DNA from: Polyangiaceae bacterium
Lineage (GTDB): Bacteria; Myxococcota_A; Polyangia; Polyangiales; Polyangiaceae
Direction of reading: 5' to 3'
Length of the DNA stretch: 5,912 nucleotides
Assembly: GCA_025934595.1 (NCBI GenBank)
Contig: JAICXU010000234.1
Span: 1 to 5,912 of the forward strand
Shown here: positions 1 to 4,955 of the stretch, in pieces
Layout: the number at the start of each line of letters is the position of its first letter
Numbering within the stretch: position 1 is the stretch's first letter
Notes under the pieces: model-generated
Told to the model about the DNA's origin: nothing
The model's database searches: none
The model's input: the letters and a program-made list of their open reading frames with translations, nothing else
Position numbers and translations under genes: made by a program

Positions 1-866
1 CGATTTGCGATCACCGCGGCGATCGCGAGCGCGCCCGTGGGCTCGACTTGCAAGTGGAGCGCGCTGAAGAGAAGGCGAACGCCGGCGCGAATGTCGTCCT
101 CGCTCACCTCCAAAATTCCGGAGAGGCCACGTCGCAAGATCGCGAAGTTCTTCTCGCCGAGCGAGAGCGTGCGCGCGCCATCGGCGATGGTCTGGGGCTC
201 GGACTCGTTCGCGATTCGTTTCTCCTCGCGGAGCGATCGCGCGGCATCGTTTGCGAGAAGAGGCTCGGCGCCGACGACGTCCGTGCTCGTGTCCGTGAGG
301 TCGCGCGCGACGACGATGCCGGACGAGAGCCCGCCGCCCCCGACCGGTACGACGACGACGTCGGGGGTCTCGCGTTCGAAGATTTCGGCGCCGAGCGAAG
401 CGTTGCCGGCGATGACGAATGGATCGTCGTACGGCGAGCACGAGCGCGCACCGGGAATGGCGGCGACGAGCTCGGCGAGGCGCGCGGCGCGTGAGATCTT
501 CGTGACGTCGACGAGATCGACGTCGGCGCCGTAGCTCTTCACCGATTCGATCTTCACGCGTGACGACGTATGCGGCATGACGACGGTGCACTTCTTCTCG
601 GCGATCTTCGCGGCACGCGCGAGCGCCGCGCCGAAGTTTCCGGACGATGCGGTGACGAGATGGGGCTCGCTCGCGTGCGTCGCCACCGCCGTGGCCGCTC
701 GAAATTTGAAGCTCCCCGTGTGCTGGAACGTCTCGCTCGCCACGAGCACGCGCGCCCCCAGCGCCGCGTCGAGCTTCTCGGATTCGAGAAAGGTCGTCTT
801 ATTTAAGTGCGGTGCGATGCGCGCACGAACGGCGCGCGGATCGACGTCATCGAGCGCATTTTCCAC
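1..866 (-). CDS. PLP-dependent threonine/serine dehydratase-like enzyme, C-terminus cut by window edge
   Basis: A fold-type II pyridoxal-phosphate enzyme, read by hand on the minus strand; 288 residues are visible before the window ends. Family members remove ammonia from L-threonine or L-serine to give 2-oxobutyrate or pyruvate in the cytosol; some are serine racemases. Seen: the PLP-lysine motif HTGSFKFRAA (Lys54), the substrate loop SSGNFGAALA (74-83), SPYDDPFVIAGNASLGAEIF (144-163), and the glycine-rich phosphate loop VPVGGGGLSSG (173-183). Catabolic single-domain members are usually about 310-340 residues, so only some 20-50 are missing and a regulatory ACT domain is unlikely, though not excluded. 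The start is GTG at 866: no ATG lies in this frame before Lys54, and no clear Shine-Dalgarno is visible. The gene is divergent from add with a 38-bp gap. Whether it prefers threonine, serine or hydroxyaspartate cannot be decided from motifs. Confidence 0.85.
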   Translation of the reverse strand, partial: MENALDDVDPRAVRARIAPHLNKTTFLESEKLDAALGARVLVASETFQHTGSFKFRAATAVATHASEPHLVTASSGNFGAALARAAKIAEKKCTVVMPHTSSRVKIESVKSYGADVDLVDVTKISRAARLAELVAAIPGARSCSPYDDPFVIAGNASLGAEIFERETPDVVVVPVGGGGLSSGIVVARDLTDTSTDVVGAEPLLANDAARSLREEKRIANESEPQTIADGARTLSLGEKNFAILRRGLSGILEVSEDDIRAGVRLLFSALHLQVEPTGALAIAAVIAN

Positions 867-890
867 GCGCCAGAAGCTAGCACGTGCGTG

Positions 891-899
891 TGATATACT
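891..899 (+). promoter_or_regulatory. Extended -10 promoter for add, probably leaderless
   Basis: The sequence TGA-TATACT is a TGn extended -10 with a 5-of-6 hexamer match (consensus TATAAT). Five bases separate it from the add ATG at 905. Transcription normally starts about 7 bases past the hexamer, which falls on the ATG itself, so the mRNA would have no leader. No ribosome binding site precedes the ATG, which fits. No good -35 is seen, and an extended -10 does not need one. Inference from sequence only. Confidence 0.5.
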
Positions 900-904
900 C
901 GGAT

Positions 905-2008
905 ATGGCGTTCAAACCTCTCGCACTGGAAGTCTTCCAGAAGCTCCCGAAGACCGACCTGCACGTTCATCTCGACGGCTCGCTGCGCCTCGCCACCATT
1001 CTCGATCTCGCCGACAAGCAGCGGGTCGAGCTTCCCGCCCACGACGAAGACGGCCTCCGCGCCGCGATGAACCTCGGCAAGAACTGCGGGTCGCTCGTCG
1101 AATATCTGAAAGCGTTCGACGTCACGCTGCGTGTGATGCAAACCGAAGACGCGCTCGAACGAATCGCATACGAGCTCGCCGAAGATGCCGCGCGCGAAAA
1201 CGTCCGCTACATGGAGGTGCGTTACGCGCCGATGCTCCACACACGCCGCGGCCTCAAGCTCACGAGCGTCGTCGAGGCCGTTCTCTCCGGTCTTCGCGCC
1301 GCGCGCACCGATTTCAAAATCGAATCGAACATCATCATCTGCGGAATTCGAAACGTGTCGCCCGAGAGCTCGCTCGAAATGGCGGAGCTCGCGGTGGCCT
1401 ACAAAAATAGGGGTGTCGTGGGCTTCGACCTCGCCGGCGCGGAATACGATCATCCCGCGAAACATCACAAGGCCGCGTTCCAGCTCGTTCGCGACAACAA
1501 CATCAACGTCACGATCCACGCCGGCGAAGCGTATGGACCCGAGTCCGTCGCGCAGGCCGTGCACGTGTGCGGCGCGCATCGCATCGGTCACGGATGCAGG
1601 CTCCGTGAGAACGGCGACCTTTTGAATTACGTGAACGATCACCGCATCGCGCTCGAGTGTTGCCCGAGCTCGAACGTACAGACCGGCGCGATCCAGGGTC
1701 TCGCCGCGCACCCGCTCAAGCTCTATTTCAATCTCGGCTTGCGCGTCACCGTGAACACGGACAATCGGCTCGTCACCGACACCACCGTCTCGAAAGAGCT
1801 GTGGCTATGTCACACGCAGCTCGGGCTCGGATTGAAAGATTTGAAACAGATCGTGCTCGCCGGATTCAAGAGCGCGTTCTTGCCGTTCCACGTGAAGCAG
1901 CAATACCTCCGGCGCGTCAGCGAGGAGCTCGCGAGCTTCACCGAGGAGAGCGTCACCGAGCCGCCGCCGCCTCCCACGGCAGGCCCGCCCATGCCGAACA
2001 CGAATTGA
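905..2008 (+). CDS. add: Adenosine deaminase
   Basis: A 367-residue zinc hydrolase of the amidohydrolase superfamily that deaminates adenosine (and deoxyadenosine) to inosine in cytosolic purine salvage. Motifs are complete: TDLHVHLDGS with zinc ligands His20 and His22; FDLAGAE in the substrate-binding region; VTIHAGEAYGPESV with zinc ligand His205 and catalytic Glu208; RIGHGCRL with His229; and VTVNTDNRLV with zinc ligand Asp286. The residue after that Asp is Asn287, where mouse and E. coli enzymes have a second Asp; as I recall, the NTDNRL form is the norm in actinobacterial-type ADAs, so it is not a defect. Length is normal. The C-terminus ends in a Pro-rich, non-conserved tail (about 352-367). 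ATG 905 is chosen over an in-frame GTG at 884 because the -10 element lies between them and the protein already has a normal N-terminus. Divergent from the dehydratase, convergent with the lipoprotein pair. Confidence 0.93.
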   Translation: MAFKPLALEVFQKLPKTDLHVHLDGSLRLATILDLADKQRVELPAHDEDGLRAAMNLGKNCGSLVEYLKAFDVTLRVMQTEDALERIAYELAEDAARENVRYMEVRYAPMLHTRRGLKLTSVVEAVLSGLRAARTDFKIESNIIICGIRNVSPESSLEMAELAVAYKNRGVVGFDLAGAEYDHPAKHHKAAFQLVRDNNINVTIHAGEAYGPESVAQAVHVCGAHRIGHGCRLRENGDLLNYVNDHRIALECCPSSNVQTGAIQGLAAHPLKLYFNLGLRVTVNTDNRLVTDTTVSKELWLCHTQLGLGLKDLKQIVLAGFKSAFLPFHVKQQYLRRVSEELASFTEESVTEPPPPPTAGPPMPNTN

Positions 2009-2012
2009 AATC

Positions 2013-2032
2013 GCCTATGAAATAAGGCTTTT
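2013..2032 (+). terminator. Weak intrinsic terminator after add
   Basis: GCCTAT (2013-2018) pairs with ATAAGGC (2022-2028, one A bulged) across a GAA loop, followed by TTTT (2029-2032). It starts 5 bases after the add stop and fills the 27-bp gap to the convergent lipoprotein gene. The stem is short and the T-run is only four, so efficiency is uncertain. The minus strand lacks a comparable T-run. Confidence 0.5.
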
Positions 2033-2035
2033 CGT

Positions 2036-2677
2036 CTACGTGCCGCAGACGTGATAGCCGGGCATCGAGCCGCTCGCCACGCAGCTTCCACCGTTCACGC
2101 AATCGTCGTTTCCACGTGCGGGATCGCAGAAGATGCGATCGGACGTGTCGGAGCACGTGGCCTGACAGCTGACGCTCGAGTAGTAGCCGGACGAGCCGTT
2201 GGTGACGAATACGCCGCAGCAGATTGCGCCGCCTTTGCAATCGTGCGCGTCGTCGCACGGGATGACGAGGTCGCCGAGCGCGTCGCCCGTGCAGCTGCTC
2301 TCGGTGCCGCACGCGAAGGTGTCGAGACCGCTGCCGAGCGTGTTGTCACGCACGCAGCAGATGTCGCTGCCGGTGCAGGTCGTGGACGTCGACGTGTCGC
2401 CGCAAAAAATATCGCGACCACCGCCGCCGCCTCCGCCGGCGTCGACGATGCCTCCGCCTCCCGCGTCCGATCCGCCGCCGCCACCCGAGTCGCGACCTCC
2501 CGTGCTCCCGTCGACGGTGCTCCCGCCGCCGCCGTCTTTCGAGCCAGCTCCGGAGTCACCGCTCGAAGACGTCTGGCCGGCAGGCGAGAAGAGATCGGGC
2601 TCGTCGATGCCGCCGCACGCGCTGACGACGACGGCCCCGATCGCGAAAACGGCAGAAAATACGGCCTTGCGCCCCAT
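2036..2677 (-). CDS. Cys-rich lipoprotein, downstream copy of a tandem pair
   Basis: A 213-residue predicted lipoprotein of unknown function. Seen: a signal peptide MGRK plus a hydrophobic stretch ending in lipobox VSAC (Cys21); the mature start CGGIDEPDLF; a Gly/Ser/Asp-rich, probably disordered linker (31-89); then a compact domain with 16 cysteines at 92, 101, 107-108, 123, 129, 141, 147, 153-154, 171, 175, 184, 193, 199 and 211. The cysteines fall into two C..C..CC..C..C modules plus a final four-cysteine unit ending MPGYHVC. This resembles disulfide-rich surface proteins common in Myxococcota. Export, lipidation and a disulfide-stabilised envelope domain are inferred. It lies 52 bp after its paralog on the same strand, probably one operon. 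The start is ambiguous: ATG 2677 has GGAG directly abutting it, while an in-frame TTG at 2683 lies right after a stop codon. Either gives a working signal peptide. Confidence 0.85.
   Translation of the reverse strand: MGRKAVFSAVFAIGAVVVSACGGIDEPDLFSPAGQTSSSGDSGAGSKDGGGGSTVDGSTGGRDSGGGGGSDAGGGGIVDAGGGGGGGRDIFCGDTSTSTTCTGSDICCVRDNTLGSGLDTFACGTESSCTGDALGDLVIPCDDAHDCKGGAICCGVFVTNGSSGYYSSVSCQATCSDTSDRIFCDPARGNDDCVNGGSCVASGSMPGYHVCGT
2411..2587 (-). repeat. Low-complexity Gly/Ser/Asp linker coding tract
   Basis: Codes for residues 31-89 of the downstream lipoprotein. It is dominated by GGN glycine codons interrupted by Ser, Asp and Ala, with a run of seven glycines near its end. Such a tract probably spaces the Cys-rich domain from the membrane anchor. 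The DNA is a degenerate GGN/GAN repeat that can expand or contract by slippage. The paralog has a shorter, Lys/Ala-containing linker at the same place. Confidence 0.7.
2592..2617 (-). repeat. Lipobox block, copy 1 of a 26-nt perfect direct repeat
   Basis: Identical over 26 bases to 3220-3245 and in the same reading frame. It encodes the lipidated Cys and the following GGIDEPDL of the downstream lipoprotein. The match stops at both ends, and the surrounding coding sequence is much more diverged. Confidence 0.9.
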
Positions 2678-2729
2678 CTCCAAGATCTACCCGATCACGG
2701 GAGCGAAGCAACCAAGGGTCGGACGCTCG

Positions 2730-3314
2730 CTACATCTTGCAGATGTCGTAGCCGGGAATCGACACGGTGCTCGCGGAGCACGTGCCGCCGTTCGGGCAAG
2801 GATCGGGGGCGTTGGGATCGCACAAGTTCGTCTGCCCGTTCGCCGATTGGCAATTCGAAGGATCGACGCACTCGACGTTCGTGACCGCTCCGGTTTGATC
2901 CGCCTGCGCGCAGCACACGGTGCCGGGCTGACCTTCGTCGGCGCAGTCTTGGGCGCTGTCGCACGGGATCGGAAATGCGCCCGCGCCGCTGCAGCTGCCG
3001 GCAGCCGTGCACGTGCCCGTTTTCGCAGCGTCGTAACAGCAGACTTGATTGTCGGAGATGGAGCAGTCCCCGCTCGTGCATTGCACCGAGCCGAGCGGCG
3101 GAGGCTTGCCCGCATCGCCACCGACACCACCGTCTTTTTTGCCGGCGTCGCTGCCCGTGCGCGCGTCGGAACGAGCGTCACCTCCGGCGTCGCTCTGGGC
3201 GCCGCCGATCGGTCCGAAAAGATCGGGCTCGTCGATGCCGCCGCATCCGAACGCGGAGACCCCACACGAAACGACGAAAGCAGAAAAGGCGAGCGCAAAA
3301 CGCGTCGGGCGCAT
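2730..3314 (-). CDS. Cys-rich lipoprotein, upstream copy of a tandem pair
   Basis: A 194-residue predicted lipoprotein of unknown function and clear paralog of the next gene downstream. Seen: basic N-terminus MRPTR, a hydrophobic stretch, a lipobox ending AFGC (Cys24) and mature start CGGIDEPDLF; a Gly/Asp/Ala/Lys linker (34-75); then 16 cysteines at 79, 84, 92-93, 102, 108, 118, 124, 134-135, 149, 155, 165, 173, 179 and 192, in the same order as the paralog though with different spacing. The C-terminus IPGYDIC matches MPGYHVC of the paralog. An earlier cysteine (VVSC, Cys17) could also be read as a lipobox, but alignment with the paralog favours Cys24. ATG 3314 is chosen over an upstream extension because of an excellent AAAAGGAG six bases before it. 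It is the promoter-proximal gene of the pair, divergent from the HD-domain gene across 118 bp. Confidence 0.88.
   Translation of the reverse strand: MRPTRFALAFSAFVVSCGVSAFGCGGIDEPDLFGPIGGAQSDAGGDARSDARTGSDAGKKDGGVGGDAGKPPPLGSVQCTSGDCSISDNQVCCYDAAKTGTCTAAGSCSGAGAFPIPCDSAQDCADEGQPGTVCCAQADQTGAVTNVECVDPSNCQSANGQTNLCDPNAPDPCPNGGTCSASTVSIPGYDICKM
3220..3245 (-). repeat. Lipobox block, copy 2 of a 26-nt perfect direct repeat
   Basis: Same 26 bases as 2592-2617, here at the lipidated Cys24 of the upstream lipoprotein. Identity includes the synonymous third positions. Confidence 0.9.
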
Positions 3315-3320
3315 CTCTCT

Positions 3321-3328
3321 CTCCTTTT
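3321..3328 (-). promoter_or_regulatory. Strong Shine-Dalgarno of the upstream lipoprotein
   Basis: AAAAGGAG on the minus strand, followed by AGAGAG and then the ATG at 3314, a near-ideal spacing of six bases. It fixes the start and excludes the in-frame extension to 3398. It is the strongest ribosome binding site in the window. Confidence 0.85.
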
Positions 3329-3390
3329 GCCACGTGCGAGGGCTGAAAGCCCGAGCAAAAACCAGCCGAGGCCTTCCGCGCAACGTGGCA
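3328..3390 (-). other. Inverted repeat with nested hairpin in lipoprotein leader
   Basis: TGCCACGT (3328-3335) and ACGTGGCA (3383-3390) form a perfect 8-bp inverted repeat 47 bp apart. Between them, GGGCT-GAA-AGCCC (3340-3352) is a small hairpin. On the minus strand the promoter-proximal arm is 3383-3390, and the other arm overlaps the first base of the Shine-Dalgarno. If transcription starts upstream of 3390, the leader RNA could fold so that the long stem abuts the ribosome binding site. An 8-bp dyad in a gap of this size can arise by chance. Confidence 0.3.
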
Positions 3391-3432
3391 GGGCGCAATT
3401 CGAGATGCTAGAAGGCGTTTCCTTTTTTCCCC

Positions 3433-4377
3433 ATGCATCCGCCGACCGAACCGCCCCAGACGCACGCGAACGCCGACCGAGCGATGGATGCGCTCGCGTT
3501 CGCGGCCGCTTCTGCGGAGGGCACGCCGCTCGCCCCTCCGCCGCAAGCGACGTCGGAGGATTTTCGCGTCGCGATCGCGAAAGATCCGCTGCGCGTGCGC
3601 GGCTTCTTCGATCGCGTCGTCATGTCCGGCGATCCCGAGCTCGGGCTCGATCTTTTGCTCGAAGCGAACGCGCTCGGGGTTTTGTTTCCCGAGGTGCACG
3701 CGATGGTGGGCTTCGGTGACGGCGAGTGGCGTCACAAAGACGTGTGGAAGCACACGAAGCAAGTCGTGAGGCAAGCGGTGCCGCGCATCGAGGTGCGTTG
3801 GGCATCGCTTTTCCACGACATCGGCAAAGTCAAAACGCGATCGATCTCGCCCGACGGCAAGGTGCATTTTTTCGGTCACGCCGAGGTCGGGGCGCGCATG
3901 TTCGACAAGATCGATCGCCGCCTGAATTTGTTCTCGCCGGAGCCGGCCCTGAAAGACACGGTGCGCTTCCTGGTGCTGCATCACCTCCGTGCAAATCAGT
4001 ACGAGCCGTCGTGGACCGACAGCGCCGTGCGCCGTTTTGCGCGCGAGCTCGGCGAGCACTTGGACGATTTGCTCTGCCTCGCTCGCGCCGACATCACGAC
4101 GAAACGCCCTGAAAAGAAGCGCAAAGGCCTCAATCAAATCGACGAGCTCGGCCGCCGCATCACCGAGCTCGCCGAGGAAGACGCGAAGGAGCCGCCGCTT
4201 CCGAAGGGCGTCGGCGACGAGATCATGAAAGCGTTTTCGCTCAAGCCCTCGCGTCTCATCGGCGACATCAAGAAGAAGCTCGAAGACGCGATCGCGAAAG
4301 ACGAAATCGACGCGCGGCTTCCGAACGAGGACTACGTCGCGTTCGTGAAAAAAGATCCGGCGCGCTTCGGTTTGTAG
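3433..4377 (+). CDS. HD-domain protein like the C-terminal half of CCA-adding enzymes
   Basis: A 314-residue protein matching the post-polymerase part of bacterial tRNA nucleotidyltransferase/poly(A) polymerase. Residues 51-92 (DPLRVRGFFDRVV, LFPEVHAMVG) resemble the RNA-binding linker. The HD phosphohydrolase domain follows: HKDVWKHT (His107), RWASLFHDIGK (His128-Asp129), HFFGHAEVGA (His149), LVLHHLRA (His183/184) and RADITTK (Asp220). The end (262-290) resembles the CCA-enzyme tail. No DxD nucleotidyltransferase domain is present, and none could be lost just upstream because a divergent gene lies there. HD domains of E. coli CCA enzyme hydrolyse 2',3'-cyclic and 2' phosphates; here only metal-dependent phosphohydrolase activity is inferred. 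ATG 3433 is the first start after an in-frame stop at 3409; it has no clear Shine-Dalgarno, and Met18 (3484) is an alternative. The first 40 residues are Pro/Ala-rich and unconserved. Confidence 0.85.
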   Translation: MHPPTEPPQTHANADRAMDALAFAAASAEGTPLAPPPQATSEDFRVAIAKDPLRVRGFFDRVVMSGDPELGLDLLLEANALGVLFPEVHAMVGFGDGEWRHKDVWKHTKQVVRQAVPRIEVRWASLFHDIGKVKTRSISPDGKVHFFGHAEVGARMFDKIDRRLNLFSPEPALKDTVRFLVLHHLRANQYEPSWTDSAVRRFARELGEHLDDLLCLARADITTKRPEKKRKGLNQIDELGRRITELAEEDAKEPPLPKGVGDEIMKAFSLKPSRLIGDIKKKLEDAIAKDEIDARLPNEDYVAFVKKDPARFGL

Positions 4378-4394
4378 CGCGCAGGCTTGCGCGC
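4377..4394. terminator. GC-rich stem-loop at a convergent gene junction
   Basis: GCGCGCA (4377-4383) pairs perfectly with TGCGCGC (4388-4394) around a GGCT loop, starting on the last base of the HD-gene stop codon and 15 bp before the end of the convergent gene at 4410. No T-run follows on either strand, so it is not a classical intrinsic terminator. It may mark or protect 3' ends from both sides. Confidence 0.4.
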
Positions 4395-4409
4395 GTCCTG
4401 AGTCGGCGA

Positions 4410-4955
4410 TCACTGCAAGAAGCCGATGCCGAGCTTGATCGCGATGAACGCGTCGGTCTTCGGCTCGTTGTCGTGCAGGTACGCGAGGTAGTGGATGAAG
4501 TATTCCGCTTGCCCCGTGAGCGTGAACACCGGCGCGTGCGGGCCGTCGCCGAGCGCCGCTGCGACGCCGATCTGTCCGTAGGGTTGGAAGTTGCCGAAGC
4601 TGAAATAACCATCGATGGCATCGAAATGCAGATCGGTTCCGAGGACGAGAAATCCCGACACGGGCTTCGGCATCCAAAACGCGGCGAGCCCGGTTTGCCA
4701 TCCGAACGATTTCAAATCCGGCGTGAGGAGCGCCTCGAAGCCGTTGTGGAATCCGACCGGGAGCTCGCTGTTTCCGCGATTGAACACGGTGTGCGCCTTC
4801 GGCGTGAGAATGCCGTCGAGCGATACCTGTCCGCCCGTGCGTCCCTGCCGGCCCGAAACCGAATACACGGGACCGCCGGCCGCCGTCGTCCAACCGCTGC
4901 AGCCGCACGCGCCGATCGCGAATACAGCCAAAAAACCGAGGCGGGCGTGATTCAC
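4410..4955 (-). CDS. Small exported protein of unknown function, coupled to the amidase-like gene
   Basis: A 181-residue protein I do not recognise. Seen: a signal sequence MNHARLGFLAVFAIGACGC with possible lipobox IGAC (Cys17) or a second cysteine at 19, so it is either a lipoprotein or a cleaved exported protein. The mature part is rich in Gly, Phe, Tyr and alternating hydrophobic residues (SFGWQTGLAAFWM, VSGFLVLGTDLHFDAIDGYF, YGQIGVAAALG, FIAIKLGIGFL), as in beta-barrel outer-membrane proteins; this is inference. The start is GTG 4955, whose GTGA overlaps the TGA of the preceding gene. A longer open frame to 5339 exists, but its first 128 codons run antiparallel-free inside the upstream gene and look like frame-shifted noise rich in Arg. 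No Shine-Dalgarno is evident, which fits translational coupling. Co-expression suggests it works with or near the amidase-like lipoprotein. Confidence 0.7.
   Translation of the reverse strand: MNHARLGFLAVFAIGACGCSGWTTAAGGPVYSVSGRQGRTGGQVSLDGILTPKAHTVFNRGNSELPVGFHNGFEALLTPDLKSFGWQTGLAAFWMPKPVSGFLVLGTDLHFDAIDGYFSFGNFQPYGQIGVAAALGDGPHAPVFTLTGQAEYFIHYLAYLHDNEPKTDAFIAIKLGIGFLQ

Noticed and set aside
37..534. Plus-strand frames of 165 and 148 codons
   Set aside because: Antisense to the dehydratase, whose PLP and glycine-loop motifs are unambiguous on the minus strand.
881..886. CACGTG palindrome upstream of add, repeated before the lipoprotein operon (3331-3336)
   Set aside because: The same hexamer occurs several times inside coding sequence in this window, so it is not specific to promoters.
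892..897. TATATC on the minus strand as a -10 for the dehydratase
   Set aside because: It lacks the critical final T, has no -35 partner and is simply the complement of the add -10.
803..1711. 302-codon minus-strand open frame
   Set aside because: Antisense to add, which has full family motifs; no recognisable protein signal.
2411..2587. Possible G-quadruplex in the Gly-linker DNA
   Set aside because: Mostly GG doublets from glycine codons; few longer G-runs. Explained by coding of the linker.
2199..3719. 506-codon plus-strand open frame rich in Pro, Arg and Ala
   Set aside because: It runs antisense to both lipoprotein genes and into the HD gene. Its Pro runs are the complement of the Gly linker, and it has no domain, ribosome site or coherent composition.
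3178..4908. 576-codon minus-strand open frame
   Set aside because: It lies opposite the HD-domain gene and overlaps parts of two real minus-strand genes in another frame. It is a long antisense frame expected in GC-rich DNA.
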